Source: Lamellibrachia satsuma (lineage: Eukaryota > Annelida > Polychaeta > Sabellida > Siboglinidae). Taken from it: a DNA stretch of 64,000 nucleotides. The notes beneath the pieces were generated by a model, which worked only from the letters and a program-made list of their open reading frames with translations, ran no database searches and had not been told where the DNA came from. Numbering within the stretch: the first letter of the stretch is position 1; the number at the start of each line of letters is the position of its first letter. Shown here piece after piece: positions 1-21,802 of this stretch. Both the position numbers and the translations under genes were made by a program. Location of the stretch: NCBI GenBank assembly GCA_033239005.1, contig BSQZ01000030.1, positions 1,016,001 to 1,080,000 of the forward strand, read 5' to 3'.

Positions 1-1800
1 CGTGATGTTGCCTTTGGGTCACATGATCAAACGCGACAATTGGGCGTCAAGAAACTGAAGAAATGTGCTCCAAATAATTACTTATGAGTGCTTTTATCGG
101 TGACATAGAAAACATTTCACAATTAGCCGCCATACTGTGCACGTGATGTTGCCTTTGGGTCACATGATCAAACGCGATTTCGTGTAGAATGAGGCCAGAA
201 TGGGCCAGCAGCACAGGCATAAATAAAACACCCGTTAGTAAGTTAGTAGTTTATAGGGGCATTATTAATGATGTAAATCTATGGCCAGCAGACGGCTATT
301 CTTAGCGTGACCTTATATAGATCTATGGAAATCCCGCGTGCTATTCTCGCTCACAACAACATCCGGTTATATACAAACCTTGACAAGCACATGCGTTCTG
401 ACAAAAAGGTAATAATTTCACACTTTTACATGGTTATTGTCAGGTAACTTTAGTGATATACATATAAGAATGCATACATACACGAAAGACGTGTTTATTG
501 CTCTGTTTATGGCGTTTTTGTAAGGTTTCACGTTTCAGGAAAATACTTACGTTTCGGCCGAGCGAGATCTTCGCCGTACTAGTAGCAACAGCCAGATAGA
601 AAAACATTGTAGGGCGATTGACTTTGCCTAACTACAACCTGATGTTCTTATGAGGCCTCATTCAACCAATCTTGAACCCATAACTCTTAAAAGCTCCTGC
701 TGTTCACACTTCTTGTTTGTGTGTGTTTCTGTGTTAGCGCTCTTCAGCAAGAGCAAAAAGACAGTTTGATGAATCTCAGCAACTTGGAGGTGTTCAATAA
801 CAGCAATACCAGCACAAAGGAATACACTAGCTGCCCTGATACATAAGGTAAACCATAACTCTAAATATCACTGTTCATTTATCCATTATCCACCCATAAT
901 AACCTTTGCAACCTACCTCTGTGAATTTTGTAAATTATTTGACAACTCTACGGTAGAGCCGTCAATAAGGGCAACAGTTCTTCAGAGTTCAAGTTGGAGA
1001 CACTACCTCCGACTACTATCGCTGCTCGACAGCCTACCTTCCGCACCCATCACTTATCAATACTGGGCCCAAAACTATTTATAATGTCGGCCTGTATATG
1101 TTATACGATATTTGTATTTCATCATTGCTAAAAATTATTCTTTTTGCTGATGAAATGCTTTTTTTGTGGGTACACAAAGTTTAATATTGTATGTACTACA
1201 TGCCAAAATAAAAAATAGGAAAATTTTATTTATAAGTACAATTAGGTGTTTAATTTGTTTAACTCGCAAAGCGCGCGTAAAACTCGGAGTTAATTAGATC
1301 AGCCATCACTTTGTTTTGTGACGTCAATTATGACATGGGTTTACATTCAGTCCAGAGGACGTTGACAGGCTCGTGTGATGCGCAGTACACGTTAAACTCC
1401 GCCTATTTGGCAAGTTTTAATGGCTCTTGTGTAATTGCTGCATGCTATGAATTTATAATATTTTATATTGATACGTGGTTGTGCATTGATTTATTGATAA
1501 CTAGGGAAACAAACTGTCGCAATCGTCATAATTTTCAGGAGTCGTGTGATTAGTTTTCGTAAGTTGAACTTGACAAAAATAAGAGCACGTGGTTTCGTAG
1601 GCAAAATCGAATTACAAAATATTCACCAATCGTTAGATATATAAACCATATTGAAACAACAACATAGTATCACGTGACGTGCTTTATTTTCACATGGCAA
1701 CCAGTTTTCCGTACAACATCAAAGTGGATGGACGTGTTTTTTATTGCTTCTTTCAGTTGACGGAAAGACACGAGACATCCGATACAGGTTTAACACGGTT
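1..1800. other. AT-rich non-coding DNA
   Basis: No supportable gene. A 36 bp sequence (GTGATGTTGCCTTTGGGTCA...) at 2-37 recurs as a direct repeat at 142-177. About 55 bp at 1151-1207 resembles 28365-28421, an unclassified dispersed repeat. Confidence 0.5.
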
Positions 1801-1805
1801 TAACA

Positions 1806-1917
1806 ATGTAAATGAGTACAAACACTGTTTGGAAGGTACTAGTGTCCCGTCCAGGAGAGTCAGTATAACCTACGGACTGGATACTGCGCTTTATAAGAAC
1901 TAACCTTTTACCTTTAC
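1806..1917 (+). mobile_element. SINE 3' fragment (second copy of the 48.8 kb SINE)
   Basis: Shares AATGAGTACAAACACTGTTT, then ACTAGTGTCCC(G/C)TCCAGGA and AGTATAAC, and a CTTTTACCTTT tail with the SINE at 48781-49110. The tRNA-like head is missing. A minisatellite begins right at its tail. Confidence 0.7.
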
Positions 1918-2496
1918 ATCCTGGTCAATGACCATCAACATCGTTGTGGTTACATCCTGGTCAATGACCATCAACATCGTTGTGGTTACATCCTGGTCAA
2001 TGACCATCAACATCGTTGTGGTTACATCCTGGTCAATGACCATCAACATCGCTGTGGTTACATCCTGGTCAATGACCATCAACATCGTTGTGGTTACATC
2101 CTGGTCAATGACCATCAACATCGTTGTGGTTACATCCTGGTCAATGACCATCAACATCGCTGTGGTTACATCCTGGTCAATGACCGTCAACATCGTTGTG
2201 GTTACATTCTGGTCAATGAATATCAACGTCGCTGTGGTTACATCCTGGTCAATAACTGTCAACATCGCTGTGGTTACATCCTGGTCAATAACCGTCAACA
2301 TCGCTGTGGTTACATCCTGGTCAATGACCGTCAACATCGCTGTGGTTACATCCTGGTCAATAATCGTCAACATCGCTGTGGTTACATCCTAGTCAATAAC
2401 CGTCAACATCACTGTGGCTACATCCTGGTCAATAACCGTGAACATCGTTGTGGTTACGTCTTGGTCAATGACCGTCAACATCGCTGTGGTTACATG
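1915..2496. repeat. 36 bp minisatellite, about 16 copies
   Basis: Unit TACATCCTGGTCAATGACCA plus TCAACATCGTTGTGGT. Because 36 is a multiple of three, frames stay open on both strands; they are not genes. Confidence 0.95.
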
Positions 2497-2929
2497 AGAC
2501 GCGTGGTAGGTAACTCAATACGTTAACGTTTATCCAACTATGTTTTGATCATAAGGATTCACAGAATGTTGTACAAATATACAAGAACTTACAGCGTATG
2601 GTGACAACCAGGAAAGTACAGCGTGCAATGACAAGCAAGAATTATAACATACAGTGACATACTAGAAAATACTACAAGAAAATAGAACATAAAATAGAGA
2701 CAGTTGGCCCTTCAAGTAGGCCCTGCAAGTTCTCCTGAATAAACAAAGAGTGACTCCACATACTTTCCACTAAATTAGTTTCCAACGGTTCTAGAAATGT
2801 AATCGTGTAAATAATCAGATCTGATTGGCCATCTATTGAACTTTCTCAAACACTGATTAATTGTTTGCACGTTTTGGCAGCACTAACGTCCGACAACATC
2901 TTGTCAAGATTAATCCGATTTTGTGTGGG

Positions 2930-3342
2930 CCTGGTAGAAGTGTAGCACTTGTACCATGGTTTGTACGAGCCCGGTAGAAGTGTAGCACTTGTACCATGGT
3001 TTGTACGAGCCCGGTAGAAGTGTAGCACTTGTACCATGGTTTATGGGGCCTGGTAGGAGTGTAGCACTTGTACCATGGTTTATGGGGCCTGGTAGGAGTG
3101 TAGCACTTGTACCATGGTTTATGGGGCCTGGTAGGAGTGTAGCACTTGTACCATGGTTTATGGGGCCTGGTAGGAGTGTAGCACTTGTACCATGGTTTAT
3201 GGGGCCTGGTAGGAGTGTAGCACTTGTACCATGGTTTATGGGGCCTGGTAGGAGTGTAGCACTTGTACCATGGTTTATGGGGCCTGGTAGGAGTGTAGCA
3301 CTTGTACCATGGTTTATGGGGCCTGGTAGGAGTGTAGTGTAC
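2930..3342. repeat. 39 bp minisatellite, about 10.5 copies
   Basis: Unit TTGTACCATGGTTTATGGGG plus CCTGGTAGGAGTGTAGCAC. The first two copies are diverged and the rest almost identical. It lies about 50 bp downstream of the SDR stop codon, probably in or next to its 3' UTR. Confidence 0.95.
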
Positions 3343-3393
3343 CCCGGTTAATCCGGCACTTGGTGTTGTCATGGCGGTCGTCATGCCGTCACA

Positions 3394-14600
<11,207 letters not shown>

Positions 14601-15190
14601 ATTTTGCGAGCAACTGTCCTACTTCGTCTGTTGCGCTGTATCAGTCTGTCACTCGACCGAGACCGTTGCCTTTATCAATGCCGTCAGCACGATTCGACTC
14701 ATGTACCGTGAAGGGACGCGAATTTTCACAACAAGTTCAATTAAATCACATTTCAATATAGGATTTATAAATAAATAAATAATATCATACGACGTTACCA
14801 ACGTTTCCGTCATTATTTCAACGGATAATGACATATTATTATCTGCTGCCAATTTAACCAAATCCAGTCGATACCAACATGCTGTTACCCCCCTCAGAGT
14901 CAAGTTAACCCCACCGAGGACGTCCACAATTCAATACTTTTAAATGGACTGACTGAAAGAAAAAGCACATGAAAAGGCGGGCTAGGCGGACCGAAGGCAC
15001 ATATCGTTCTCATTTAAATAATTTATTCCTAAAAAAATGTGCATGCATTGCGTTGTCATGGTTTTGTTTAACTCGCTGAATAGGTCGGATTAAGTGCACG
15101 CTTTTGTGACGTATTGGATTATATTATGGCGATATACATTCAGAATTAAATGTACAAAGTCTGGTCGTTAAATAATTGTGTATACAGTAT
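14601..15190. other. Upstream region of the SDR gene
   Basis: Holds the SDR 5' UTR and promoter by position; no clear core promoter motif or other gene seen. Confidence 0.4.
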
Positions 15191-15191
15191 A

Positions 15192-15196
<5 letters not shown>

Positions 15197-15273
<77 letters not shown>

Positions 15274-15310
15274 ATATATATATATGTATATATATATATA
15301 TGTATATATG

Positions 15311-15402
<92 letters not shown>
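15197..15402. repeat. (TA)n with TG interruptions, left flank of palindrome
   Basis: Nearly pure TA with a few GTGTGT/TATG interruptions. The left end of the 12.7 kb inverted repeat lies immediately after it. Confidence 0.95.
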
Positions 15403-15408
<6 letters not shown>

Positions 15409-15775
15409 AGTAGTAGGTAGGTGGTTTACGATGAGCAAGAGCGGTGGTTACTAAAAATAGACATTGGGAAAAACCACATATCGCTGACGTAGCGTTTAAT
15501 TTTAATTTTATTTGGCCATGTGTCTGAACGACTTCCGGTTGCGCGCGCAGCCAGTCAGAGCGCCCCTGACGGTTGTAGGAACACCACAAACCATACGCAA
15601 CGCCCCCTAGCGACTGTAGGAGGTGCGCAGTCGGAGCACGAGCGGTGGTTACTAAAAATAGACATTGGTTAATTTTAATTTTCTAAAAATAGACATTGGT
15701 TAATTTTAATTTTTATTTAAAAATTTAAATTTTTAATTTTAATTTTTTTTATTTTAATTTTTTTTTTATTTCAAT

Positions 15776-15896
15776 TTCGGGAAAAACCCACATATCGCTG
15801 ACGTAGCGGTTAGTGGGAAAAACCCACATATCGCTGACGTGGCGGTTATTTAGGGAAAACCCAGGGGGAACCCACATATCGCTGACGTGACGGTTA
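15776..15896. repeat. Three subterminal repeats in left arm
   Basis: Three copies of ACCCACATATCGCTGACGT followed by (A/G)(G/C)CGGTTA. Mirrored at 27652-27775. Another ACATATCGCTGACGTAGC lies at 15477. Subterminal repeats of this kind are often transposase-binding sites; that role is inference. Confidence 0.75.
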
Positions 15897-16020
15897 TTGA
15901 GTACGGTATCAATGAATGAGACATCTAATCAATCAGGGTTCAGTACGTTATCGGTGAATGGTGTAAAGAGCTGTCATTCGTCGGTTATAGTTTCATAAAA
16001 GTTATGCGTATGAGTTTCAA

Positions 16021-16302
16021 TCATAACAATCGTGGATGATTAATGAGGTAAGCGCGACAATCGTTAGCTACTAAATCGCTACCAAATGTATTGACGAAAG
16101 CGTTCATCGGTATGCCGTTACATCGAAGCACCAAATAAGCTATGCAGTATTGTCCGCACACGTTAGATAGAGGACTATGAACTCTCTTGGCATTGTGAGT
16201 CCACTCGGAACAATGTTCGTTCAGGAACACGCGAAATGCGCCGTGTAGCGGCGGTAGGCCGTACGAGCAGAAGTATTCACCGCGTATTCCGTAATATGAC
16301 AC
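16021..16302 (-). pseudogene. Polinton/Maverick-type adenain-like cysteine protease relic (left arm)
   Basis: The 93-codon frame reads EYFCSYGLPP, then a linker, then SNVCGQYCIAYLVLR and a ND(C)RAYLI-like end, matching the C-terminal half of the adenain-like protease of Polinton (Maverick) transposons: an acidic E/D-SYG block, then the C-G-x-Y/F-C nucleophile block. Known: these proteases use a His-Glu/Asp-Cys triad. Here the Cys is present, the acidic residue of the first block is Cys instead, and the His-bearing N-terminal part is absent, so it should be inactive. It lies about 600 bp from the outer end of the arm and reads outward. Confidence 0.7.
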
Positions 16303-16719
16303 CGCTCTGTCGCGTTCCCGAAAGGACGCATTACGGCGATACTAACAGTTGACTAGTGGATTTTGGTACTCGGGAAATGCGCGTTTTAAAAATAATCATA
16401 TTAGCGCTGTAGTTAAAGCGTTGGTTCGCCCACTGGATGTCTGAACAAGTTGAAAGATAAGCCCCTCATTTGCACAATGATGTGCAGTAATTTATTCTAT
16501 GCCCGCTAAGATGAAATTCGGATTTCATTATTATTCTTTTTGTCGTGTCTCTAAGAGGAGTAGACCACGTGACGTCCTGCCTGGCTAATAAAGACAGCGG
16601 GTATGCATCGACGAGTTGACCTGTATGCGTACATCTAACATATTTAGGGCATTGGTTATCGTATGAAACATACGTAGCACGAGTAATGAGAGAGAGTACA
16701 GATTTGTCTAAGAAATACC

Positions 16720-17665
16720 GCTTTTATATGTATTTTGTCACACTTATGTAATGCTTTTAAGCTAAGTGTTTACCACATTTATCTGCATGTTAACACTTTT
16801 AAGCTAAGTAAATATAACTTTTATTTATATGTCACCACATTTTAGCTACGTAATTGCCACGCTTGGCTGTGTGTTAACGCTTTTAGCATATTAAGTTTCA
16901 CTTTTAATTGTATGTTAACGCTATTTAGCTACGTATGTACCACATTTAGCTCTATGTTAACTTTTTCATATTAAGTATCACTTTTAATTGTATGTTAACG
17001 CTATTTAGCTAAGTATATACCATATTCTATGTTAAGTTTGTTTTCGCAAAGTAAATATCACTTTTAGTTGTACGTTAACGCTTTTAAGCTAAGTAAGTAC
17101 CAAATACAGCTACATGTTAATGAGTTTAGCTAAGTAAATACCGCATTTAGCTGTAGGTTAACGCTTTTAAGCTAAGAAATTACCACATTTAGCTGTATGT
17201 TAGCGATTTTACGCTAATTATTTACCATATTTACCTGCATGTTAACGGTTTTAAGCTAAGCAAATACAACTTTTTGCTATGTAATTAGCATTTTTAGCTA
17301 AATAAGTACCATATTTAGTTGCAAGTTAACGCTTTTAAGTTAAGTAATTACCACATATGTTAAAACTGTTTAGCTAATAAATGACCACATTTAGCTGTAT
17401 GTTAGCGCTTTTTACCTAAATAATTACCACATTTAGTTGTATGTTAACGCTTTTAAGCTAAGTAATTACCGCATTTAGCTGCATGTTAACGTTTTTAGCT
17501 AAGAAATTACCATATTTAGCTATATGTTACTGCTGTTTAACTAAGGAATTACCACATTTAGCTGTATGGTAATGCTTTTTAACTAAGTATTTATCGCATT
17601 TAGTTGCATGTTAACGCATTGAAACTAAGTATTTACCACATTCACCTGTATGCTAAGGTAATCGG
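16720..17665. repeat. Degenerate satellite, about 45 bp units (left arm)
   Basis: Roughly 20 diverged units of the type AAGCTAAGTAATTACCACAT then TTAGCTGTATGTTAACGCTTTT. Mirrored at 25890-26830. Related units occur at 12200-12480 and 32200-32540 in the direct-repeat family. Confidence 0.85.
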
Positions 17666-20239
17666 GAAGTGCGCGTGATAAATAACACGGTTTTCTGTAG
17701 TGATATTAGCATTGTTGTTAAAGCGTTGGTTTGCGCACTGGACGTAAGCCGGTCATTTGCACTTAAATCTATCTAAGCTAGGTTCTGTGAAGAAAAGAAC
17801 AAACTCTGCGTATGATTATAATATATTTGTTATAACTAACCAAACAATGCAAGAAGTACAAAACAATTAATTATGAACATAATCGTCAGAATATAGTAAT
17901 ATAAACAAATCACTACAAGTATTACATAATATGATTATGAATTATTATTGTAATACCACGCCTGTCGGGGCGCGCTATAGCAGAGAGCTATTTTAAAACA
18001 CTGGGCGAGGTAAGTACATCAGTATAGACGAACGAGTGGACCGTGGACTGTGGACTCCGGTTGCCTTAGCAACGAACGGGGTGCGGCTAGCGCTGTTACG
18101 ATCGATGTAACAACGTGCATCGTTGTAAGAACTGCATCTATAGTTTATGTATGCCCTATGTCTGTAATTGTTTAAACTGTATGACATTTCTCTACCATTT
18201 TCTAAACCATGTGTCATTTTTGCTGTACCATTTTTATTGAATGTATAAAGATTGCCGCACCGGGTATCTGGTCATATGACACCCTTTTATGGTGGCGTAT
18301 CGAAATTAAACCATTCACCTTGTATCTTATCAACTAGAAGTATAAAAGCAGTCACCCAAACAATAAATGTTGACAAGTCTGGAGTTTAACCGACATCCTG
18401 TTAAAACTGACACAATTTTAAATTTTCTTACAAAGTTATGGCATGTTTGGTTAAAAATAATCAAGCAGTTATGTGAATATTTGTTGGAAAATAAAATCGT
18501 TCTTAGGTTTCCTGCGGTATTGAAGTAATGATGCTATGACAGCAAATGTTTGACATCGCTAACCTACAATATAAACATATGAAAGGTGTTTTCGTAGATA
18601 TTTTTTCTACTGTACACTTTGAGCAATCTAAACAAAAATCTCAACAACACTATTGTTAAATTATCCTGGGTGTGTGTGTGTGTGTGTGTGTGTGTGCGTA
18701 AAAAAATGGATGGTAAAAAAACTACATACATATTAGTCTTCTAAATAGGCCACCCATGTGACCAAGATAAAATGGCCTGATTACAGAGGCTGGTGAGATG
18801 TACAAATGTGTAGATCTGACAAAAACACGGGGTTTAAGGGGTGGCTGTTTCCAACGGGTGCTTTTTTGTAACTGGTTCTACTGTATCTATGGAATCAACC
18901 TTTTAGCTACTACACACACCATTCTTGAAACCTAAATATTAGTTTATCACATGTTGTATTTGTATTTTTGCATGCTCTTCGTTGATTGCATTAAATATAC
19001 ACATCCTTATCAGACAATGAAATATGTTTTGCTAGATTTGGACCACCATTTGTACCAACAACAAAAAATTAAATCCAATTCCAGGTACCTTTAACATTGT
19101 TTTTCTGTAGTGCTGTTTTAGTGGGTCTTAATATAATTGTTAATTTGCTTTTATAAGTTTTGTACATATGCGCAGATTCAGAATATATAGATATAACAAA
19201 TGCTGTATACAGCCTCTTTTTCTTGACCCCAGCACGTTTTAAACCTTTGGTGAACCAAGTTGTCTTGTTAGTGCTATGATACTCTAGGATGTGTTCTCAG
19301 GCTAGTGACTGGAATAGTTACTGCAGGCCTTTTTAGACACCTGGGTAACACGACTGTGAACTATCCTGTAATACCTACTGTTAAGCGAGCACTTAATTCA
19401 GAGTTAATTGCGAATTTGTCAAAGAGATTAAATTAGGCTGTAATTTTCTTGACTGGGTGTATGAAAGAAAAATAAAAAAGAATGCGCAACGACTGCAATG
19501 ACATCAGCAACTATTTTAGTATTCGTGTTTCATTGGTAGTCTCGTGAATGGAAACATTGTTGCATGCTTTTAAAATGTGTATACTCCCGCCGGTAGACAC
19601 ACACGATGAGACAATTGGCATTTTCTTTAACTGCGAGACATTTCGCAGTCATTTTCTTTAACTGCGTGACCTGTTATTTTCTTTTGTTGTGATATTTTTG
19701 TGTATTTTTATTTAACTGCGTGACATTTTACCAATCTTAGCTAATTCGGTTTGTCACACATGTAACGCTGTTTTATAAGTGTGTAACACATTCACTATGT
19801 AGTAACGCGTTTAGCTATTCTTCCAATGGCATACACAGCGCTGTCTCCACAGCGTGTACCATCCGTTGACCTTTTTTCCATTACTGGTCACCACTTCACC
19901 ATTTACCTCCGTCTGACTGTCCCTAAGAGCAACTCCATACATTGCCCCTACATTCATATGTGTCCGTAATTTGGTTAGTTAATGACATTTGATACATTGT
20001 TACTAAGTACATGATAGCTGGTATAGAAAAAACGTCACTGCTCATTAATTTCAAAAGATCCAGTTTGCACAAGGGTTACTCCTGGAGCGAGATAAATACG
20101 CCAGACGAGAGTGCAGTCGTCAAGAAATCGCTTACGTAATGGGAAGTAAAAATCTAGCTGCAGGAAAAGCACATGCCTTGCAGTAGACACGGTTCCCCAT
20201 GACGCAATAGCTGTCAGTGTCTGGTGCAGGCTCCAACGT

Positions 20240-20345
20240 CCGTTTCGCTAGGAAGGGGTCAGGGTTAAGGTAGGGTTAGAACTCGAGGGTAGCGATAGGA
20301 GGGGTTGGGTTAGGGTAGGGTTAGGTTTAGGGGGTAGCGAAACGG
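20240..20345. repeat. Telomere-like GGGTTAG-rich patch (left arm)
   Basis: Irregular GGGTTAGG, AGGGTAGGGTTAGG strings flanked by GTTTCGCTA/TAGCGAAAC. Mirrored at 23190-23300. Not a regular TTAGGG array. Confidence 0.6.
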
Positions 20346-21304
20346 ATACGAGGGCGCCACCTAAACGCTCCATTATATTTCGAAAAGTTTGTGTTTTGAC
20401 TTCAAATCATATGATATTTGACCTAATTAATGTTGCCATTTGACCTAGTTCATTTGACATAATAATAATAATAATATAATTATAATAACTTTATTGTAAA
20501 AAAATGGAAATACGTCTTACACTGAGAGATAGCATAAAAACATACTTGAAATCACATTCAACCATGCAGTATGTACAGTAATAAAATCAAGTATGTAGAC
20601 AGAGTAGATAATGAGTAATACCAAGTGTTATATACATTATAATCATTTGCCTTAATTAAGTTGAGGTTTGACCTAATTAAGTTGACCGTGTATTTTACGG
20701 AAGAACAGCTAAACGCGTTGCATAGTGAATGTGTTACATCCTTGGCAAACAGCTTTACATATGTGACAAAAACGCATACGTAGTTAAAAAAACACACACA
20801 AAATGTCACACAGTTAAAGGAAAAGGTTGTTTTGCTAAATCGTTATTTCGCCACTTCGTGCAGTCAGACGTATGTGAAGATTGGGGTGGAGGGCATTGAT
20901 GGATGAAGAGTCAACGAACGGATGTGGATGGAGATGCAGGTGGCCAGTAATGGATGAATATTCTTGCAGAGGTAGACGAACGGCGGTCAATGTAGGGGGT
21001 AGTGGGAGGGGATGAATGAAAGGAGAGATGGGCGGTAAATAAAATGTTTGAAGATGCTACGAAGGGCAATTGTGGATGGGGTGAACTGACCAGTAATGAA
21101 AGAATATTCTGGTGCATGGGGTGACTATACAGGACTGTATACGAAGATGGTAGTGGACGGAAATGAAGATAGCGAACAGACAGGCGGACATACGTAGCTA
21201 AACGCGTTACTACATAGCTGAATGCATTGCATACTTGGTAAAAAGCGTTACATACGCAGTTAATATTGGCCTGTAATGGTTAGTGAGGTGACAATGGACA
21301 CTGT

Positions 21305-21560
21305 AAGTGTCAGGTAGGTGACTTGTGCGCTCCCACTCGTCTTGTCTTTTTGACATTGGTCAGTCGCTGTTGATGGACTTTGACTTCTTTGACTTGTGCG
21401 CTCCCTCTCGTTTTATTTTTTTGACATTGGTCAGTCGCTATTAGTGGACTTTGGCTTGTGTGCTGCCACTCGTTTTATCTTTTTGACATTGATCAGTCGT
21501 TGTTGATGGACTTTGGCTTGTGCGCTTCCACTCGTCTCGTCTTTTTTGATATTGGTTACA
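21305..21560. repeat. Inner tandem repeats of about 63 bp (left arm)
   Basis: Units with GACTTGTGCGCTCCCACTCG and TTTTTGACATTGGTCAGTCG, about four copies. Mirrored at 21985-22235. Confidence 0.75.
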
Positions 21561-21740
21561 CCTTCTTGCAGGCTATCTAGGGTTATTCAACCGACAAGAG
21601 GTTGGGGTTACACCTTTTTCCGTACCGTCGCCGCTAAAAAGCTGGTAGGATTGTGCAAACAGCACTGTCTCGATGCAGTCTATCTAGGGTTATACAACCG
21701 ACAAGAGGTTGGGGTTAGGCTTTTCCATACCGCCGCCGCC

Positions 21741-21802
21741 ACCGCCGCCGCCAAGGCGACGGCAGTGACGGCGCCGCCACGGAGCACGCGCGCGTGTTCC
21801 GT
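21741..21802. repeat. Spacer of the giant palindrome with its own GC-rich hairpin
   Basis: CGCC-rich DNA; a nested near-perfect palindrome is centred at 21790/21791 (CGCCGCCACGG ... ACGCGCGCGT ... CCGTGGCGGCG, one mismatched pair). The outer arms pair around it, so the whole could extrude as a large cruciform. Confidence 0.85.

Larger units (their letters stand above)
15407..21740 (+). repeat. Left arm of giant inverted repeat
   Basis: Begins TAAGTAGTAGGTAGGTGG right after a TA microsatellite. Pairs base for base with the right arm apart from scattered differences. Confidence 0.9.

Noticed and set aside
17993..18217. 74-codon frame present in both arms (also 25330-25554)
   Set aside because: Conserved only because the arms are copies; no recognisable domain, and one residue differs between arms.
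20240..20345. Interstitial telomere
   Set aside because: GGGTTAG strings are irregular and mixed with other sequence; mirrored only because the arms are mirrored.
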